Notes: generated by a model not told the origin, from the letters alone. 64,000 nt of DNA from Cristatella mucedo (GCA_009760855.2 WPIO01000005.1:12066001-12130000), one strand, 5' to 3'; counted from the stretch's first letter, positions 11,201 through 23,715 are shown. A program made the numbers and translations.

Positions 11201-14200
11201 TGACTAAAACTTACTTTAAAGGTTTATAATTTCAAAATTTGAGTTTATCTGGTTTGACACTATTCATTCCGGTGTCTTTGATTGGAACGGCGATAGGGAG
11301 ACTGTGCGGAAGTGCTCGAAGTTCTCCTGGTCTAGTGTTCCATTTTAATGGCTGCGTAAAAGCAGCCTTTTATCATCAAAGCTGCCTAGCCTTGCTTAGC
11401 ATGAACCATGAAATGGTGCATGCCAAGGAGTTTAGTGCGCCTTGTGAAGGTTGTTTTTTGCTATGCCTACTGTTTTCCTGTAAGCCCCTCTCTCAGTCAC
11501 CAGAATACTAGCGGTAAATGCAGACGACATTTATAGTTTTTTTCAGCTTGCTATCTCGTGGTCTATCTCATATGGTTAGCTTGCTACTTAACATATTCAG
11601 CTAAGATCAGCTGTAATAATAAATAACTTGACTCACATTGAACATTACCGCATATGAAAGTTTGCACCGTTCTAAATACTAATCAACTCTTTTGAATTAT
11701 AAGGTTTACCTTTGCAGCAAATGTAAAGTGCCTGGAAAGAGATTGGGTTTTCTGAGGGTGCTATAACAAATGTATTATTATTATTATTATTATCATAAGG
11801 CACTCAAGGATGAACAAATAGTCACATAAGATGTCGACTAACCTTCCACTTTTGAGGCACAGTACCAAGCCTCTTTATCTCGTTATTATCGAATAAAGAG
11901 TCATACTGGCGAAGTGATACTCACCTCAAGAACGTCGGGTACGAGAACCTGCGCTTCTCTCAAAATACTCCTTGCATATCGATTGGGCTCATTGAACTAC
12001 AGGTAGGCTGTTTAAGCAAAACACCTGAGACTCTTACCTAAGATTTGACGCATACAATTCCTTTCGTGATGCAATATACTGGTCTCTTTTGAATAGCCGA
12101 TCTTCACTTTCCGTAAATCCGACGGGATCTAATATCGTTGCCTTATCTTTTTCAGGTTCCACAATCTGCGAATAAGCCAAGAGTGTCTTCTTTGGAAAGT
12201 TTAAATAATCTTCACACACGCCTAGACGCAAAGTATGTTGAGCAACTAATTTATTGTACTCGGCAGCATTAACCAAGTTAAGGTACATACCGCAAGTAGA
12301 CACTGCGATCCAGGAAAGATTCGACAATAGAAAGGAACTAGTATTGCACTGCTGTGCTTGAAAATTACTGCCAGCTGCTCCTCGCCAGATAGCTTTTTTC
12401 CCAGTGCAATCCGAGTACCGTCCTCAGCTGGAACTGTCCTGATGCATTCGTCCTACAAAGTGAGAAGAGGTCAAGCCAGCTCCGTTACTAAGTTGAAATA
12501 ATTTTGTTGGTAAACCAGATACGCTACCGAAATCAACGACATATAGTATCACAGATGAAGAAGTCGGCAAGCTCGCAAATTAAATAAATACTGGCTATGA
12601 CCTAATAATAATGTGCTAATACTCGTAGAGTAGGCTACGTAAATAACCGCTGGCATCACATTCGAAGCTGTAGTGTTATTTTTTTCATGGTGTGACACAA
12701 CCTCAACTTACCCAAACCAGCAAGAAAATGTTGATCTCGCATAGTCACCAGTCTAGTCCCGAGTACTTCCAGTAGACGACTAGAAACGCACTGGCTCACT
12801 AGCGCCCTCTTAACAAAATCTTCATGCTTCCAGATTCAATAACCTCCGAAAGCTCTTATCTTTATAACCAATATAGGTAAAATCTTTCAAACCTTAAGAT
12901 TTATAATTCCTTTAAATTAACTGCATTAATATATGGAAATGTAAAGCGCCTAGAAAGAGATTGAGTTCTCTAAGGGCGCTTTATCAAGTGCATTATTATT
13001 ATTATCTAATCATTTCTTTAATATGTAGAATATTCCCAAAGTTGTATTATGGTACGCAAGCCAAAAGACTCGCGAAAATGGCGGGCCTAATCTTTGTGTT
13101 GGCACCCAGTCCTCTCCAGCGAATAGAAAATCTCCGAGCTGCCACAATCCTTAACTTATCGATGAACACGTTAAAATACTTGTAGTTTCAGATCATGGCC
13201 CAAATATGCCTACCGCAAGCATCATAAAATATCAACACACCCAGTCTATTCTGTAATTCAAGCATTAACAATGATGACTTACTTATAGCGGTTTTTAGAG
13301 AATCGAATCTATCTATTTAATGCTTGGGTAGAGAGACACTGAAGTTCAGACAGAAGTGGTTTCATACGGCGGGTACTTAATTATGACAGAACAAATGAGC
13401 TGCTGAGTTTTTCATCAGCTGCAGATGATTACAAGCACAGGCCGGGAGTCATGAACAACGTGAATCGCGTTAACCTAGCCGCAATGTCAATGACGCGAGA
13501 ATTAGTTAGACTGCAGTACTCTTGCCTAAGCAGGCCCTGATTTGAGCGATGTTCCTTGTCAGGTGGTGGAGGCAATGTGCCTATCCATTGAAAGTCACTT
13601 TTTAGCAGCATACCCAAATTATGGGTAGGGGTCACGGGAGCGATGCAAGCTGGACCAATCTCAAGAGTGAGCTCTTCTAATTTTACGATTCGGCGATCTC
13701 GGAGCAGGAAACGGCGAGGAATCTTCCAGAGTTGCATCGGCGATAGGCGAGCAGTTCCTGTGACTTCAGCTAGGTCTCAATAGCAACATCAACTCCAAGT
13801 GCGTCGTCAAGAGTTAGGTTGTAAACAGCTTGAGGTTTATCGCCCTAACAGCTAACATTTCAGACGCATTCTTTACAAGCGGTCGTAGAAGTTAGTATCG
13901 GCTTTATTGCCGCTAGATTAGAGAAATTAGCCACAGCTATAACCATGGTGTCGTATTATATCGCTTTAGTTCGTATTATGCGTGAGTGCTATGTTTATTT
14001 ATGATAGACAGATTCCTTAAATTATTATTTAGTTAGCGACATTCGTCCATTAAGAAGATGGAGAATGGCGGTCTTCCGATGGAGCTTCTCCGTCTAACCT
14101 GCCCCGCCCTGTCCGTACTCATCCACTAGAGTAAGCGGCATTTCTTTGCTACCTCGCAGCTACAAAACATCTTCGAGCTTCAAGCTGCGGATGACCAGAT

Positions 14201-17200
14201 TAAATAAAATCTTGTGCAAACATGTATACGTAGTCCTAATCTTCATTTCAACTGTAAGCCTAACCATCATTTATAATTAAAATTATTTTCCTTTGAAGCT
14301 CTTCTATAATGATGCGAACTGAAGAACGTGGGCCGTTATAATATTATTGTTTTCCTCTTACTAATAATTTTATACTGACTGCTGTAAGCCTCTCAAAATT
14401 ATTAGCATAGCCTCTCACCAGCTGTCATCGTACTGTCAGTCATTTGCCACTATGTAAACCTGCTGGAGTTCTGTAATCACGAAGCCTGCATGCGTGGACC
14501 ATTGGTTCATTTCAATTTGATGATTTTTTTACTTACTCTATCTTTCTGCAGTTTTTGATACTATCAATCACAAAGTCCTTCTTTAACACCTATCATCTCG
14601 CCTGGGCATCACTGGCACTGCACTGCAATGGTTTCGGTCCTATCTCATCGGGAGACTCCAGAGAACGGAAAAAGATCCTCCGAGGAACCTTTGAAGTTTG
14701 GGGTACCACCGGACTCTACGATTGGTCCAGGTCTTTCCACGTTTCTTTCTGATGCCGATGTAATAGCCAGGCACGCATTATATAATTTTCTACCATCGGG
14801 AATCTTTTCAGAATGTCGCATAGCCGTAATCAATATCATGCTGTGCTTTCATTAGAAGCGTGACAGACGTGCAGACCAAGTAAACCATACAATTTATTGT
14901 AGTTGTAAGGAGATTTTTTGGTTTCCGTCACCACTACTTGGACGACGTGCCACTTTCTAAACGCAAACGTGGGTTTAGTAAGCCAACTTTGGAGTGCAGA
15001 TTGAACAAAGACGCTAAGTTTTCTCACGTTCTTTAGACCAGAATCTTGCAGGCCTTTGCAATATATAGACGTGACTATGGTTAAGCCGTTGCGTTTTGAA
15101 CCTGCTTCGTTTTTTGCCTGGATCATTATTCTAGCGTCTTAATTAGAGTGGTCTTTGACGGCTGCCCCAATTCTAACGTGTGTCTTTTTTTTAGAGAAGC
15201 TGTGCTTGATTCAGTGCATTTAACATGCCAGAAGCCATTCTAACCACTGGCCTTGAGTGTCTTCTTGTTTAGTTTAGCATGCAGGACTAAGTTCGATACT
15301 TCTGTGCTTTTTTAAAGCTTGTCTAAGCCTGAAACTATCCACGTCAATAACTCTTGGTTAATAGTTCTTGAATTGTGAAGAGCCTAGATATAGATTTAGT
15401 TATCCTAATTTGCTGTTCAAATTATTTAACACTAATATTATTGTTATTAAAATTACTGTTATTATACGAGCGAGCTTAACTGATAAACCCATAAGTAAGT
15501 GAGTTTATACCGGTTGCTTCTAGTATTTATTCCTCCATCAGTTTCATTCCTCGGTGAATGATTCGTGACCACTTCACTGCAGCTCCTCAGGCTCCACCTA
15601 ACACTCACCTTTACAGCGTTTTCAAATATCATGAACATTATGTCGAGAACCTGCAAATAGATTATGGAGAAAAATATAGTTTACTGTAATGCTATTCAGT
15701 TTGCACTATCCAGAAAACCTGATACACGTACATATTAAAACTAAGATTAAGTAAGAGGACTCTAGTTTGTCGAAGCCGCTAGCTCATCGTGTAGAAAACT
15801 CTGTAGAACGAATCTCGCGCCACAATCCGAGCTAGGGAAGCTTTAGTTAGCTTACCTGCCCGTCAATTCGTGCATATGGTCCCCACATCTGGTCAATAAG
15901 TCGAGTGGGAAGAGCGATGCCCAGATACGTCCCTGCACTCTGCTTCTGCCAACCCCTACGACTCTCCATGTGATCTAAAAGTTAAAAACGATGGATTAAC
16001 TAAAACCGTCGCAGCAAACCGATATTTAAATGCCAAAGAAACATTACCATTGCTGTATCAGATTGCTGAACGCTCTAGCGGTATAAAACGATGCAAGGAT
16101 TTTAAAAAGAAAGCTAAAACTCACTTCTGTATTATTTTTGCTCCTGGCTATTATAATTTTCCAATTGTTTATAACTCGGGTATTTTAAATAATTATTATT
16201 CCTGTAAACTACGCTTTTGTGACCACGACAGTGAAAAATCTTAAATTCGCCGGTTTCCCAGAACGTTACAGATTCAGCTATGGTCAAACTCTACTCTTAA
16301 GTAAAATTGAGATTGAGATTGAGTATTTTACCCGAATGGTTTTTTCACGTATAAGCACATTATTAAGTCATACTTTCATTGTGCTCCATTAAATTGTCGC
16401 AAAAACGCAAGCGGTTCAGGATTTGGTGAGCGGCTTCCTTTATTGCAGGTCACTTAACGAAGTCATTACAGCACATTATTGATAAGTTTTTCTAAGCATT
16501 AACACTTCGTAATCATTACTGCCTCCATTATTAATAATTTAAAGTGAAATATGTAGTAGTTTCAATACAGAAATCTTAAGCTCGCTGACCACGCACTCAA
16601 GCAACTGCTATTTCTGCACGTTTGACCCTTTCGTACGTCGGACAACGGCAACAACGCACCTGCCAAAACTTCCTGGCTCTTTCACTGGGCTCTCGCACCA
16701 CCACCTACTTAGCATCGAATGAACCATTTCGCTGTTCCTCGCACTTTGCTTAAATTCATCGGTGATCAAAAATTCAGCTCGTAAGTACTGAAAATCTAGA
16801 ACTGGCTTAATATAATTTATTTGTATAGCGTACCAAGAGAACTTAATCTCTATTCAGGCGCTTCACATATGCCTCGGGGCTCGAGCCTACGACCTAAGCC
16901 AGACCTTGGTCCGGGGCTTCCATTTACGGGCACTGCCAACAATGAATTTTGTTATATAAGTCTCAACTGTGGACGCATCTGTTCCGCAAAGCTTTTCTTG
17001 CACTAACTGAGCTTGCTTATTTGCTCACTCGTGCTTTGCTTAGCTACTTGTGCATGCTTAAATACATTTTCTTAGCCAGAAGTCTTACTCACCGTCGGCT
17101 TTGAGTGTCGTCTTGGGTGCTTTAGTATCCTGACCTAAGCATGCTAACTGAGAGCTTTTTGCATGTTTACGTTAATAATAATAATCATAATACTCCTGAT

Positions 17201-20200
17201 AAAGCGCTATCAGAGAACTCAATCTCTTTCTAGGTGCATTACATTTGCTGCAAAAGAAGCACGATCGAATGGTTAGTGGTAGCATGTTCAATAAACAATA
17301 AGAATAACGTGGTTAGGGGTGACATGCACAGGGTCAGCACAAATAAGCACATAAAGAATGAATCGCATCGCAGGGACCTGCTAAATTCTGTGCTAAGTAG
17401 GAGCGTCTTTAATTTATTTTCAAATGTGGTCAAGTCAGGGGATGTCTTGACTCAAGTCGATAGTGAGTTGCAGGCTTTTGGAGCATAAGAACTAAAGGCA
17501 CGGTCTCCCAAGGATTTGAGGTTTGTACATGATATAGGTAAACAGTTTGATTCTGAAAAGCGAATGGTACTATGCTTAACCTGGTGGGGCAGTAGATCTG
17601 ATAAGTAGGCTGTAGCAATAGAATGAAGAAAACTAAAAGTAAGCGCCAAAACCTTGAAGTCGATCCGTTGCTTGACTGGTTGCCAGTGCAGGTCAGCGAG
17701 AAGTGTTTTGATGTGGCAACTGTGACGCTCATGACAGACAAGCCTAGCTGCAAAGTTTTGCACCAACTGTAAGCGCCTGATTGCACAGGCAGGTAGACCA
17801 GCAAGCAGTGAGTTACAGATGTCGAAACGGGATGTCACAAATGCATAATCCAATTTAGATGTGGTATCTCAGCCTAAAAAAAGCCCGAATTTTAGCAATG
17901 TTATGTGGCTGAAAGTAGGCAGACTTGATTGTGGGTCTAATGTGGTCGTCTAATCATGACTCCTAGATTTCGTGCAGATTCAACGGGAGATATCCTGGCA
18001 GAGCCGATTTCGATCCATAGGTTTTCGATTTATGATTCACATTTGGTTTGCCCATAAATAGTAATTTCGTTTTATCACCATTCAATTTACTAGAAAATGT
18101 GCAGCCATCAGCTAGAAACGCGTCTGTTCCGCACAGCTTTTCCTTCACTAAGTGATGTTCAAGCTTGATATCGGGCAAGTCATTAATCCTTGACTATTGC
18201 TTTTCTTGCAGCGATTTGTAAAGCGTCTCGATAAATATTGGTTTTTCTTAGGGCGCTATACCGACGATAAATCAATATTATTGTTATTACGTGCAGAATC
18301 TCATCGGTGTCATGCGAACCAGAGTTCTTTGTATGCCGCTTCTCACCAATCTGCAAGGAATACCTTTCAATCAGCGAATCGGTTTCAAGGCTCTTGTTTT
18401 CAACTTTTAGCACCTTTGATACTCTTAAACCGACCTAGATATCAGAAATACTTCTGAATCAGACTTCCCATCTAAGGCCCACTTATATGACTCTAGCCCG
18501 TCCGTTTCACCTCTAACACTTTCAATTTTAATCCTTTGGAATTCATGTCTTCATTTCCTTTGCCTGGAGCTTATTTCCAAAACCTAGAGCTCCTTACTGG
18601 CTGAATTATTAAAATTCTTGATAATGTTACAAGATAACCTGATGCCGCCCTGGTTTGGCCCAGTGGTTTAGGCCCTTACCGTCAATTATGACCCGGGTCA
18701 AGATCATTTGGTTTGGTTTGACGGCTAAGGTCTTGGGGTCGAGCCCTGTGTCATATGAAAAGCGACTGAATAGAGATAAAGCTCTCTAAATGAATTGTCC
18801 TCGGTGTAGTTGTTTGTCCTGAAACTGTGATTTTTATCACTAACCAATGAACATGCATCCTTACCGGTAAAGGCCCGATAATGTGTGCCATAAGATCTGT
18901 AATTCTCTGTTTTGATCTATAATTCTGAGTGTGATGCAGATATTTTATGATTATTATTAGCTTATGCCCGCCAGGTCCCAGTAGCAGGTCAAAGCAAATA
19001 AGACAAGCTCATAGTTAGGAATCATATCACGTATGATTGGAAGTACATTGCATAGTGAGCTCTGAAGAATTTTTATGATCAGCTAGCGTACATTAACTCC
19101 GACCACACCAACTGATGAAAATAAAATTTTCATCAGTTGGTGTGGTCGGAGTTAATGTACGCTAGTTAAAACCTTTTAAAGCTGAAAGCAGCACTGCTAA
19201 AAGAAACTAAAAATAAATTAACTTTGACATCCGTCTAATTTAAAGGAGTTTCAAATCTGAAACACGCTTCTACATACTGATTTCACGGAACTTTTTAGCG
19301 ATAGACTAATGGCTTGGCTAGACTTTTTTCGGAATCAAGACTTTTCAGAATCAAAACTACGTTTATGTTTCCTTTAAGATAAAATTGTATACCTTGTATA
19401 AATGTATTTAGTGTGTTGTTAATAAATCAACTATGGCAACATAAGTGCATAAGCTCTTCTGATTTCAAGACGAGTGATGTAGGAATGCTGACGTAAAGTC
19501 TTACTAGTGCTGAGCACACTTTACAATTATGCTAGGAAACTGATAGCTTTTGTAGATTTGTACACAAAGAAATGTGTATCATCTTAATCTGCATAGCTTG
19601 ATTCGGTAAAATTGCGCTTAGACACTAGTGTTTCTTTCTGGCTTTGTGCATACATTTCTCAAAGCTTAAAAAATCTGTGCTAGGTAGGAATAATTTGGTT
19701 ATCAACGCCATTTTTGAGCTCTTTTCACTTCTAACCTGGGGTGGGCTGTCTTTGGCTTGCTTCAGGCAGCTCCAATTGTTCAGGCTATCGTTAGCGAGCT
19801 ACCGTCAAAATGCGATTTTCATACTATTTCCCGACCCTTATAAAAGTGTATTCCAACTGCCAAAGTTGAAGTAGATCTTGCCAATATATTTGGACTCGTC
19901 GATTGGTATAATTAAAAATTTAATCAACGAACAGGCTAACTTGGTGAGTGAAATACAAGAACGAGACAAGTACGAGATCAAATTGTACACCAATAAACAG
20001 TGAGGTCTCACTTTGCAAGCAAACCAGCTTGCAAGTATCTAGTACGGATGACTTGTATCGCATGCCAACGTCTAGTATGCTGTGTCTATGGATCAAAGAG
20101 TTTCCATGCCCCAAAATTGATTCCGGCTTCTATTCCTTGCGGGACTATATAAATGAAAAAAACTGCTCTGAATAATGGTTCACTTATTTGAATAAAAAAG

Positions 20201-20588
20201 AAAGCGTCCGTACTAGCTAGCGCAATGGTGTAGAGACTGTCCAGCTGCTACGCGTAACAAGGCAGCACCTATAAATATGGTTCGAGGCACAGGCGGTAGC
20301 GATTTCTCACCCGTTGTACAATGCCTTACCGGCGATGATGTCGCTCGCTGTGTCTGGCTGAAACGCGGGCCAGCGGATCATTCCTTGATACTCTAAACTT
20401 GCAAGCTTTTCCCTCGCCGAGATGAGAGCCACTTCACTGGGAATGCTGGTCCTATTTTTAGAACCGAGTGAAGCGAGCGCCTTCTCTATAGCCGACTTTC
20501 CATCGTCCGACTTCCCGTAGTCGGCCACCTGCAAAGCCCGCAGGAAGTATGACGCTGCAGTCAGGACTTTACTCGCTATCTGCATCAT
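8263..20588 (-). CDS. Gene 1: multi-exon protein, function unknown
   Basis: Exons read on the minus strand: 20,588-20,311 (ATG; 92 codons), 18,423-18,347, 15,974-15,856, 12,452-12,369, about 12,27x-12,038, 11,996-11,925, 10,201-9,989, 9,823-9,713 and 8,427-8,263 (TGA). Acceptors and donors are mostly strong, for example TTTTGTTTTATCAG before the last exon and GTAAGT after 9,989. Phases agree across exons 1-4 and 6-9: phase 2 into 1, phase 1 into 2, then phase 0. The product is about 450 residues, mostly helical in character, soluble, with no signal peptide or membrane span that I trust. No domain was recognised. The exon 5 to 6 junction is out of frame in my reading and leaves only a 41-nt gap. 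Introns carry LINE fragments. The start exon abuts a GC-rich, probable promoter region. Confidence 0.7.
8918..9405 (+). mobile_element. LINE-A 3' fragment
   Basis: This stub matches the last ~490 bp of the long LINE-A at 31.4-34.9 kb: LTLTHNARRGLAPPYLAELL, then LWNSLPQFLRND, then a shared 3' UTR (CTTAGGCTGTGAGTGTGCT, GCGTAACGCCCACAT) ending in a TACATTACAT-like terminus. It sits in an intron of gene 1, antisense to it. Confidence 0.9.
10568..11215 (-). mobile_element. LINE (CR1/L2-like) reverse transcriptase fragment
   Basis: The minus strand shows LLVLLDLSEVFDAIDHQF (motif A, about 11,060-11,130) and, further on, a C-terminal block similar to KQ(R)IDFKVL...LAPVYL (10,568-10,700). The middle is deleted and frames shift. 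It sits in an intron of gene 1. Confidence 0.75.
11690..11795 (+). mobile_element. LINE-B 3' tail
   Basis: Contains TTTGCAGCAAATGTAAAGTG, then the paired GAGATT...GGGTGCTATAA block and (TTA)n. Only the terminal ~100 bp of a LINE-B insertion remains. Confidence 0.85.
12920..13005 (+). mobile_element. LINE-B 3' tail
   Basis: ATGTAAAGCGCCTAGAAAG, GAGTTCTCTAAGGGCGCTTT and then (TTA)n: a very short 5'-truncated insertion with a near-consensus tail. Confidence 0.88.
13430..13780 (-). mobile_element. LINE-B-like RT fragment, degraded
   Basis: The minus-strand frame 13,737-13,429 begins with KLEELTLEIGPACIAPV, the counterpart of LINE-B KLERLKLKIGSASISLV, followed by a diverged LGMLLKSDFQ. No tail is present. 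Intronic to gene 1. Confidence 0.65.
14525..14800 (+). mobile_element. LINE-B internal RT fragment
   Basis: The plus strand matches LINE-B motif A through motif [24 protein letters not shown] and then a broken GVPPDSTIGPGLSTF. Stop codons interrupt it. Intronic to gene 1. Confidence 0.8.
15170..15465 (+). mobile_element. Possible LINE 3' region
   Basis: Resembles 17,080-17,150 (GCCAGAAG...CTTTGAGTGTC-type block) and ends in a weak LINE-B-like tail (GAAGAGCCTAGATATAGAT) with ATTATTGTTATTA. A diverged copy; assignment tentative. Confidence 0.35.
16795..16922 (-). mobile_element. SINE1 copy, 5'-truncated
   Basis: The minus strand carries the SINE1 B-box region and the full tail (GAAGCGCCTGAATAGAGATT, AATAAATTATATT end). 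The A-box part is missing. Confidence 0.8.
16965..17160 (+). mobile_element. Possible LINE 3' UTR fragment
   Basis: ACGCATCTGTTCCGCAAAGC at 16,973 recurs with few changes at 18,117 on the other side of the minus-strand LINE-B. The sequence resembles a variant LINE-B 3' UTR. Low certainty. Confidence 0.35.
17170..18112 (-). mobile_element. LINE-B, 5'-truncated, inverted copy
   Basis: The minus strand encodes KLNGDKTKLLFMGKP (18.1 kb), then [20 protein letters not shown] (about 17.8 kb), [16 protein letters not shown] and [12 protein letters not shown], with several frame breaks. It ends in the LINE-B tail and (TTA)n near 17,172. Confidence 0.9.
18113..18290 (+). mobile_element. LINE-B-like 3' tail
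   Basis: Plus-strand TTTGTAAAGCGTCTCGATAA, then CTTAGGGCGCTATACC and ATTATTGTTATTA. It lies head-to-head with the inverted LINE-B copy. Confidence 0.7.
18645..18797 (+). mobile_element. SINE1 copy
   Basis: CTGGTTTGGCCCAGTGGTTT head, a B-box-like TCTTGGGGTCGAGCCCTGTG and the AAGCGACTGAATAGAGATAA tail. The terminal AT-rich part is lost. Confidence 0.8.
18800..20310. other. Intron 1 of gene 1; no further feature except hairpin
   Basis: Apart from the palindrome at 19,083-19,165, nothing was recognised. Open frames on both strands are short and lack splice context. GC content is low compared with the next stretch. Confidence 0.4.
19083..19165. repeat. Perfect 40-bp inverted repeat, 3-nt loop
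   Basis: The left arm (19,083-19,122, beginning CTAGCGTACATTAACTCCGA) is followed by AAA and then its exact reverse complement (19,126-19,165). An RNA of either strand would fold into a flawless 40-bp hairpin. No element of which it would be the end was recognised. It lies in intron 1 of gene 1. Confidence 0.97.
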
Positions 20589-21834
20589 CACAAGTTGTTC
20601 GAAAACTTGTAATTTCTATTAAAAATCCTCTGCTGTTAAATCCACCGCATAGGTTTCTGCTATGCTTACGCTTTACGTTTGCTGCACCATGTAAGTCGTT
20701 CGCTTTCGACGCCCGGGCATCCAGCCGCGATGCCCCTACTGTCGCTCGCTCACGTAGCCTCCAATCAGCAACCGCCACGCGACTCGCTTCGGCTCTTGCC
20801 CGCTAGAGAGCGCTCCTGCTCCGCAGGCAACAGCCTTCTAGTCAGTTGGACCAAACGGCATTTTTTCACGGGCGCGTCCGCGGCCAAAGCGCCAGCGAAT
20901 CAATTAGTCTCATGCTTTGCTCGGTTGTTGGTCGTAGCACGGTTCTCCCGTCTCTTCTCCCGTTCGCTCATCTTTCTACACCACGAGCAGAGTGTGCAGG
21001 CTAACCTTTATAGACAGCTGTTGTACTCGTGGCCTGCTGTCGGAGTACGCATGTCGTAGTGGCGGACCGACTGGCGACGCGACGGGGCGTCAGCGCCATT
21101 TCTACCCCATAGAGCTCACACTAAATAGCTGAGCTTTTTCGCTCGCCGAATGCTTTCCAGCGAGCTCAGAGCTTCTTCCATGAAATTCCAGCACATTTGT
21201 CGTGCCGATTGAAGCAGCTTTTAATATCACGAGCCTTGAGCGAAGGCAGAGCCGGACTGGCAAAACGGACGACAGGCGAGCTCACAAAATGGTGGCATGC
21301 ACGCCCCTCTCCTCCCCCCCCCGCCGCCGCCTCGCACTGCCGCTGCTGCTTTCGCCATGGCTGAAAGTGACCGTAGATATTCGCCAGCGCTCCCAAAGCT
21401 CGCCTCCTGTGCGGGCACCTGCAGGAATGCTTAGCTTAGCGTGCAAGTAGGGAGAAATTGACGGCAGAAATTCCTACCTCAGATAGAAGTGCGGCGACGG
21501 CGCACGCGTATGTGCAGAGGTACGGCAGCCGCTTGATGGCGCCGCTCGTCAGCGGCGCGTCGCTCAGTATTCTCCAGGCAAACTGCAAGCACCACCGGAA
21601 GTGGCGTCAAGCAGCGACGAGTTCGCGTCTGTTCGAAAACAGGTCTCGCTGCGTGCAGGCTCAGCTTAACTGGTTTTATTTTAGCTCTACACCAAGAGAC
21701 TCGTTGCCTGGAGCCAGCAGACTGTGCAACGCGGTGGCAAAGCGTTGCCGCCGCTCTTGAGCGCCGCATGTGAACCAGCACGGCTGCAACTTCTGCTGAC
21801 TGCCCGACATTGCCGCCGGGGCTGGTGTCACAAA

Positions 21835-21912
21835 GCCTCTGAAAGCATCAGCTAATGACCCAGAAAGTCAATGACCTCTGAAAGCCAACGACCTCTGAAA
21901 GCTAATGACCTC
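21835..21912. repeat. Short imperfect tandem repeat
   Basis: About four degenerate units of the type AATGACCTCTGAAAGC in tandem. It lies in the GC-rich region with no recognised gene. Confidence 0.7.
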
Positions 21913-23662
21913 AAGAGAGCTCAACATTCTCTGTTTCTGAGGCCTGTCATTTCTGACGGAAGCGATGCGCTAATGATTGACGAAAATATTAAAATGAGAG
22001 AAATATTCGTGAGCTTCTTGACTGAGCGAAAAGTCAATGTACAGCGTGCTCGTCCGCTGCGTCGTCCATAGCCTCGCGCGCCCGCCACCACCGCCTCCGA
22101 ATCGGTTTCCAGACGAGAGCAGCTACTCGTCGTCGGTCTTGAGCGGCGGAGAAAGTATTTTTTTATTTTGCGACTCTGACGTCGGACGGCCCTCCTCAGC
22201 GAGTCACAGCGTCGTCCGCAAGGCACAGCATCGTCCGGCGGGGCAAGATTGAAAATCGTTGGCTCTTACAGGTAAAAGTTAAGGGTAGATTGATTTAACA
22301 GCCGCCTTTATGTAGCGGCGGCAAAGGAGCCTTCGCGGCGACCGCCGCGCTTACCGGAAGTAATGCAGGGTTGCCATATGCAGCATTCAAACGTACTGCC
22401 CACATCGTGCAATGGGAACAACTTACTCCTTGACTACGACCCTTTCGTCGCGTGCAATGCCTTAGTGGCGCGAAGTTCAACTCCGGGGGGGGGGCTTAGC
22501 CTTGCCTGGTCGGGCTGGCTGGAGACGGTAAGCAGTGAACGCTTCACTTCACGGTATAGTACTCACCTCAGGCTGTTCAAGATAATGAATATCGAACAAT
22601 GAATTTGAACTTTTCGTGGTTCCCGATAGGGGCGCGGTAAGTATGCGCCTTGTGAATGGAAAATCTATGTATCCAAGAGCCTGAAGCAATAGCTAAAATG
22701 CAGTACACGAGACATTTCGCAAAAATATTGCCGTTTTACTGCTCTTGGGCTGCTGTATTATTCCGTCTTGGATTGGCGTCTTCCTTTTAAGAATTTCTGT
22801 CTATCTTCGCATTTGTTCACCACCGAACCGTGCAACTCCCAAGCAGCTTTAACATCTGGGGCAGCCTTTCGGCAGCCTCGAAGACCCCATGATTCTCAGC
22901 CTGGAAGTGAGCGCCTCGCACTGAATGGCCAGAAAGATGAAAGAGTCGCTCGCCCACAACCTGGAGGTGACTGCGAGAAACAAGCAGCCTATGGAACCGC
23001 GACGACCTGAGGTGCCAGCCTGCAATCGCTTAGAAATCCTCCGCTGGCCTCGTTTACAACGAAAGCGCTTCCGCCGGAGAGTGAGGGCCGCCAGTCCAAG
23101 GCGCGTTCTGCGGCGGTGAAGCGCGCGCTCACTTTTCGCTTAGCCTACCATGAAAACGAACAGGCCCGACTGCGTGCCGCTCATGTGGCGGAAATGTAGT
23201 CGCTTGGATACGGTCCACGAGGCATACTCCGGACCAAATCGGCGCGTTACCATTGTAAAGTATCGGCTGCAATAAGCACGCCAGAGAGCGTTTATCCGAC
23301 GGCGTCAGATGCCAGCGGATGCGCGCGCTTTGAAGTAATCGAGACTGGGCACACTTCCGCTTTCCGTAGCTCGCGGTGGTAGAGGCGCGTTTCGCACTGC
23401 GCTTTTCTCGACCGGTAAGGGAAAGCGCAATACAAAGAGTGCATTGGAAGGAAAACGTCGACGGCGCAAGCAACGTGGAAGCGGAAACGCTTCGAGAATC
23501 AATTCGGGATCAGGACGGAGCTCAGTCGGCCGAGTAGCCGAGTTGCACCCGAACAGCTACCACAGCAGCAGACTGCAAAGCCTACGATCGCACACGCTTA
23601 GCAGCCGTAATGGGCGTTTGTGGCGGAACGTAGAGAAAGTCTCGCTCCGAACGATTTGTGAG

Positions 23663-23663
<1 letters not shown>

Positions 23664-23694
<31 letters not shown>
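23664..23694. repeat. (AT)n microsatellite
   Basis: An uninterrupted AT run of about 30 bp, at the 3' side of the retrotransposon-like fragment that follows on the minus strand. It may be that element's tail. Confidence 0.9.
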
Positions 23695-23698
<4 letters not shown>

Positions 23699-23715
23699 GA
23701 TGGATTAAAATAATT

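Noticed and set aside
20679-21059. Plus-strand 126-codon frame next to the start of gene 1
   Set aside because: It could be a divergent transcript, but there is no splice signal, domain or codon evidence, and other frames are equally open in this GC-rich stretch.
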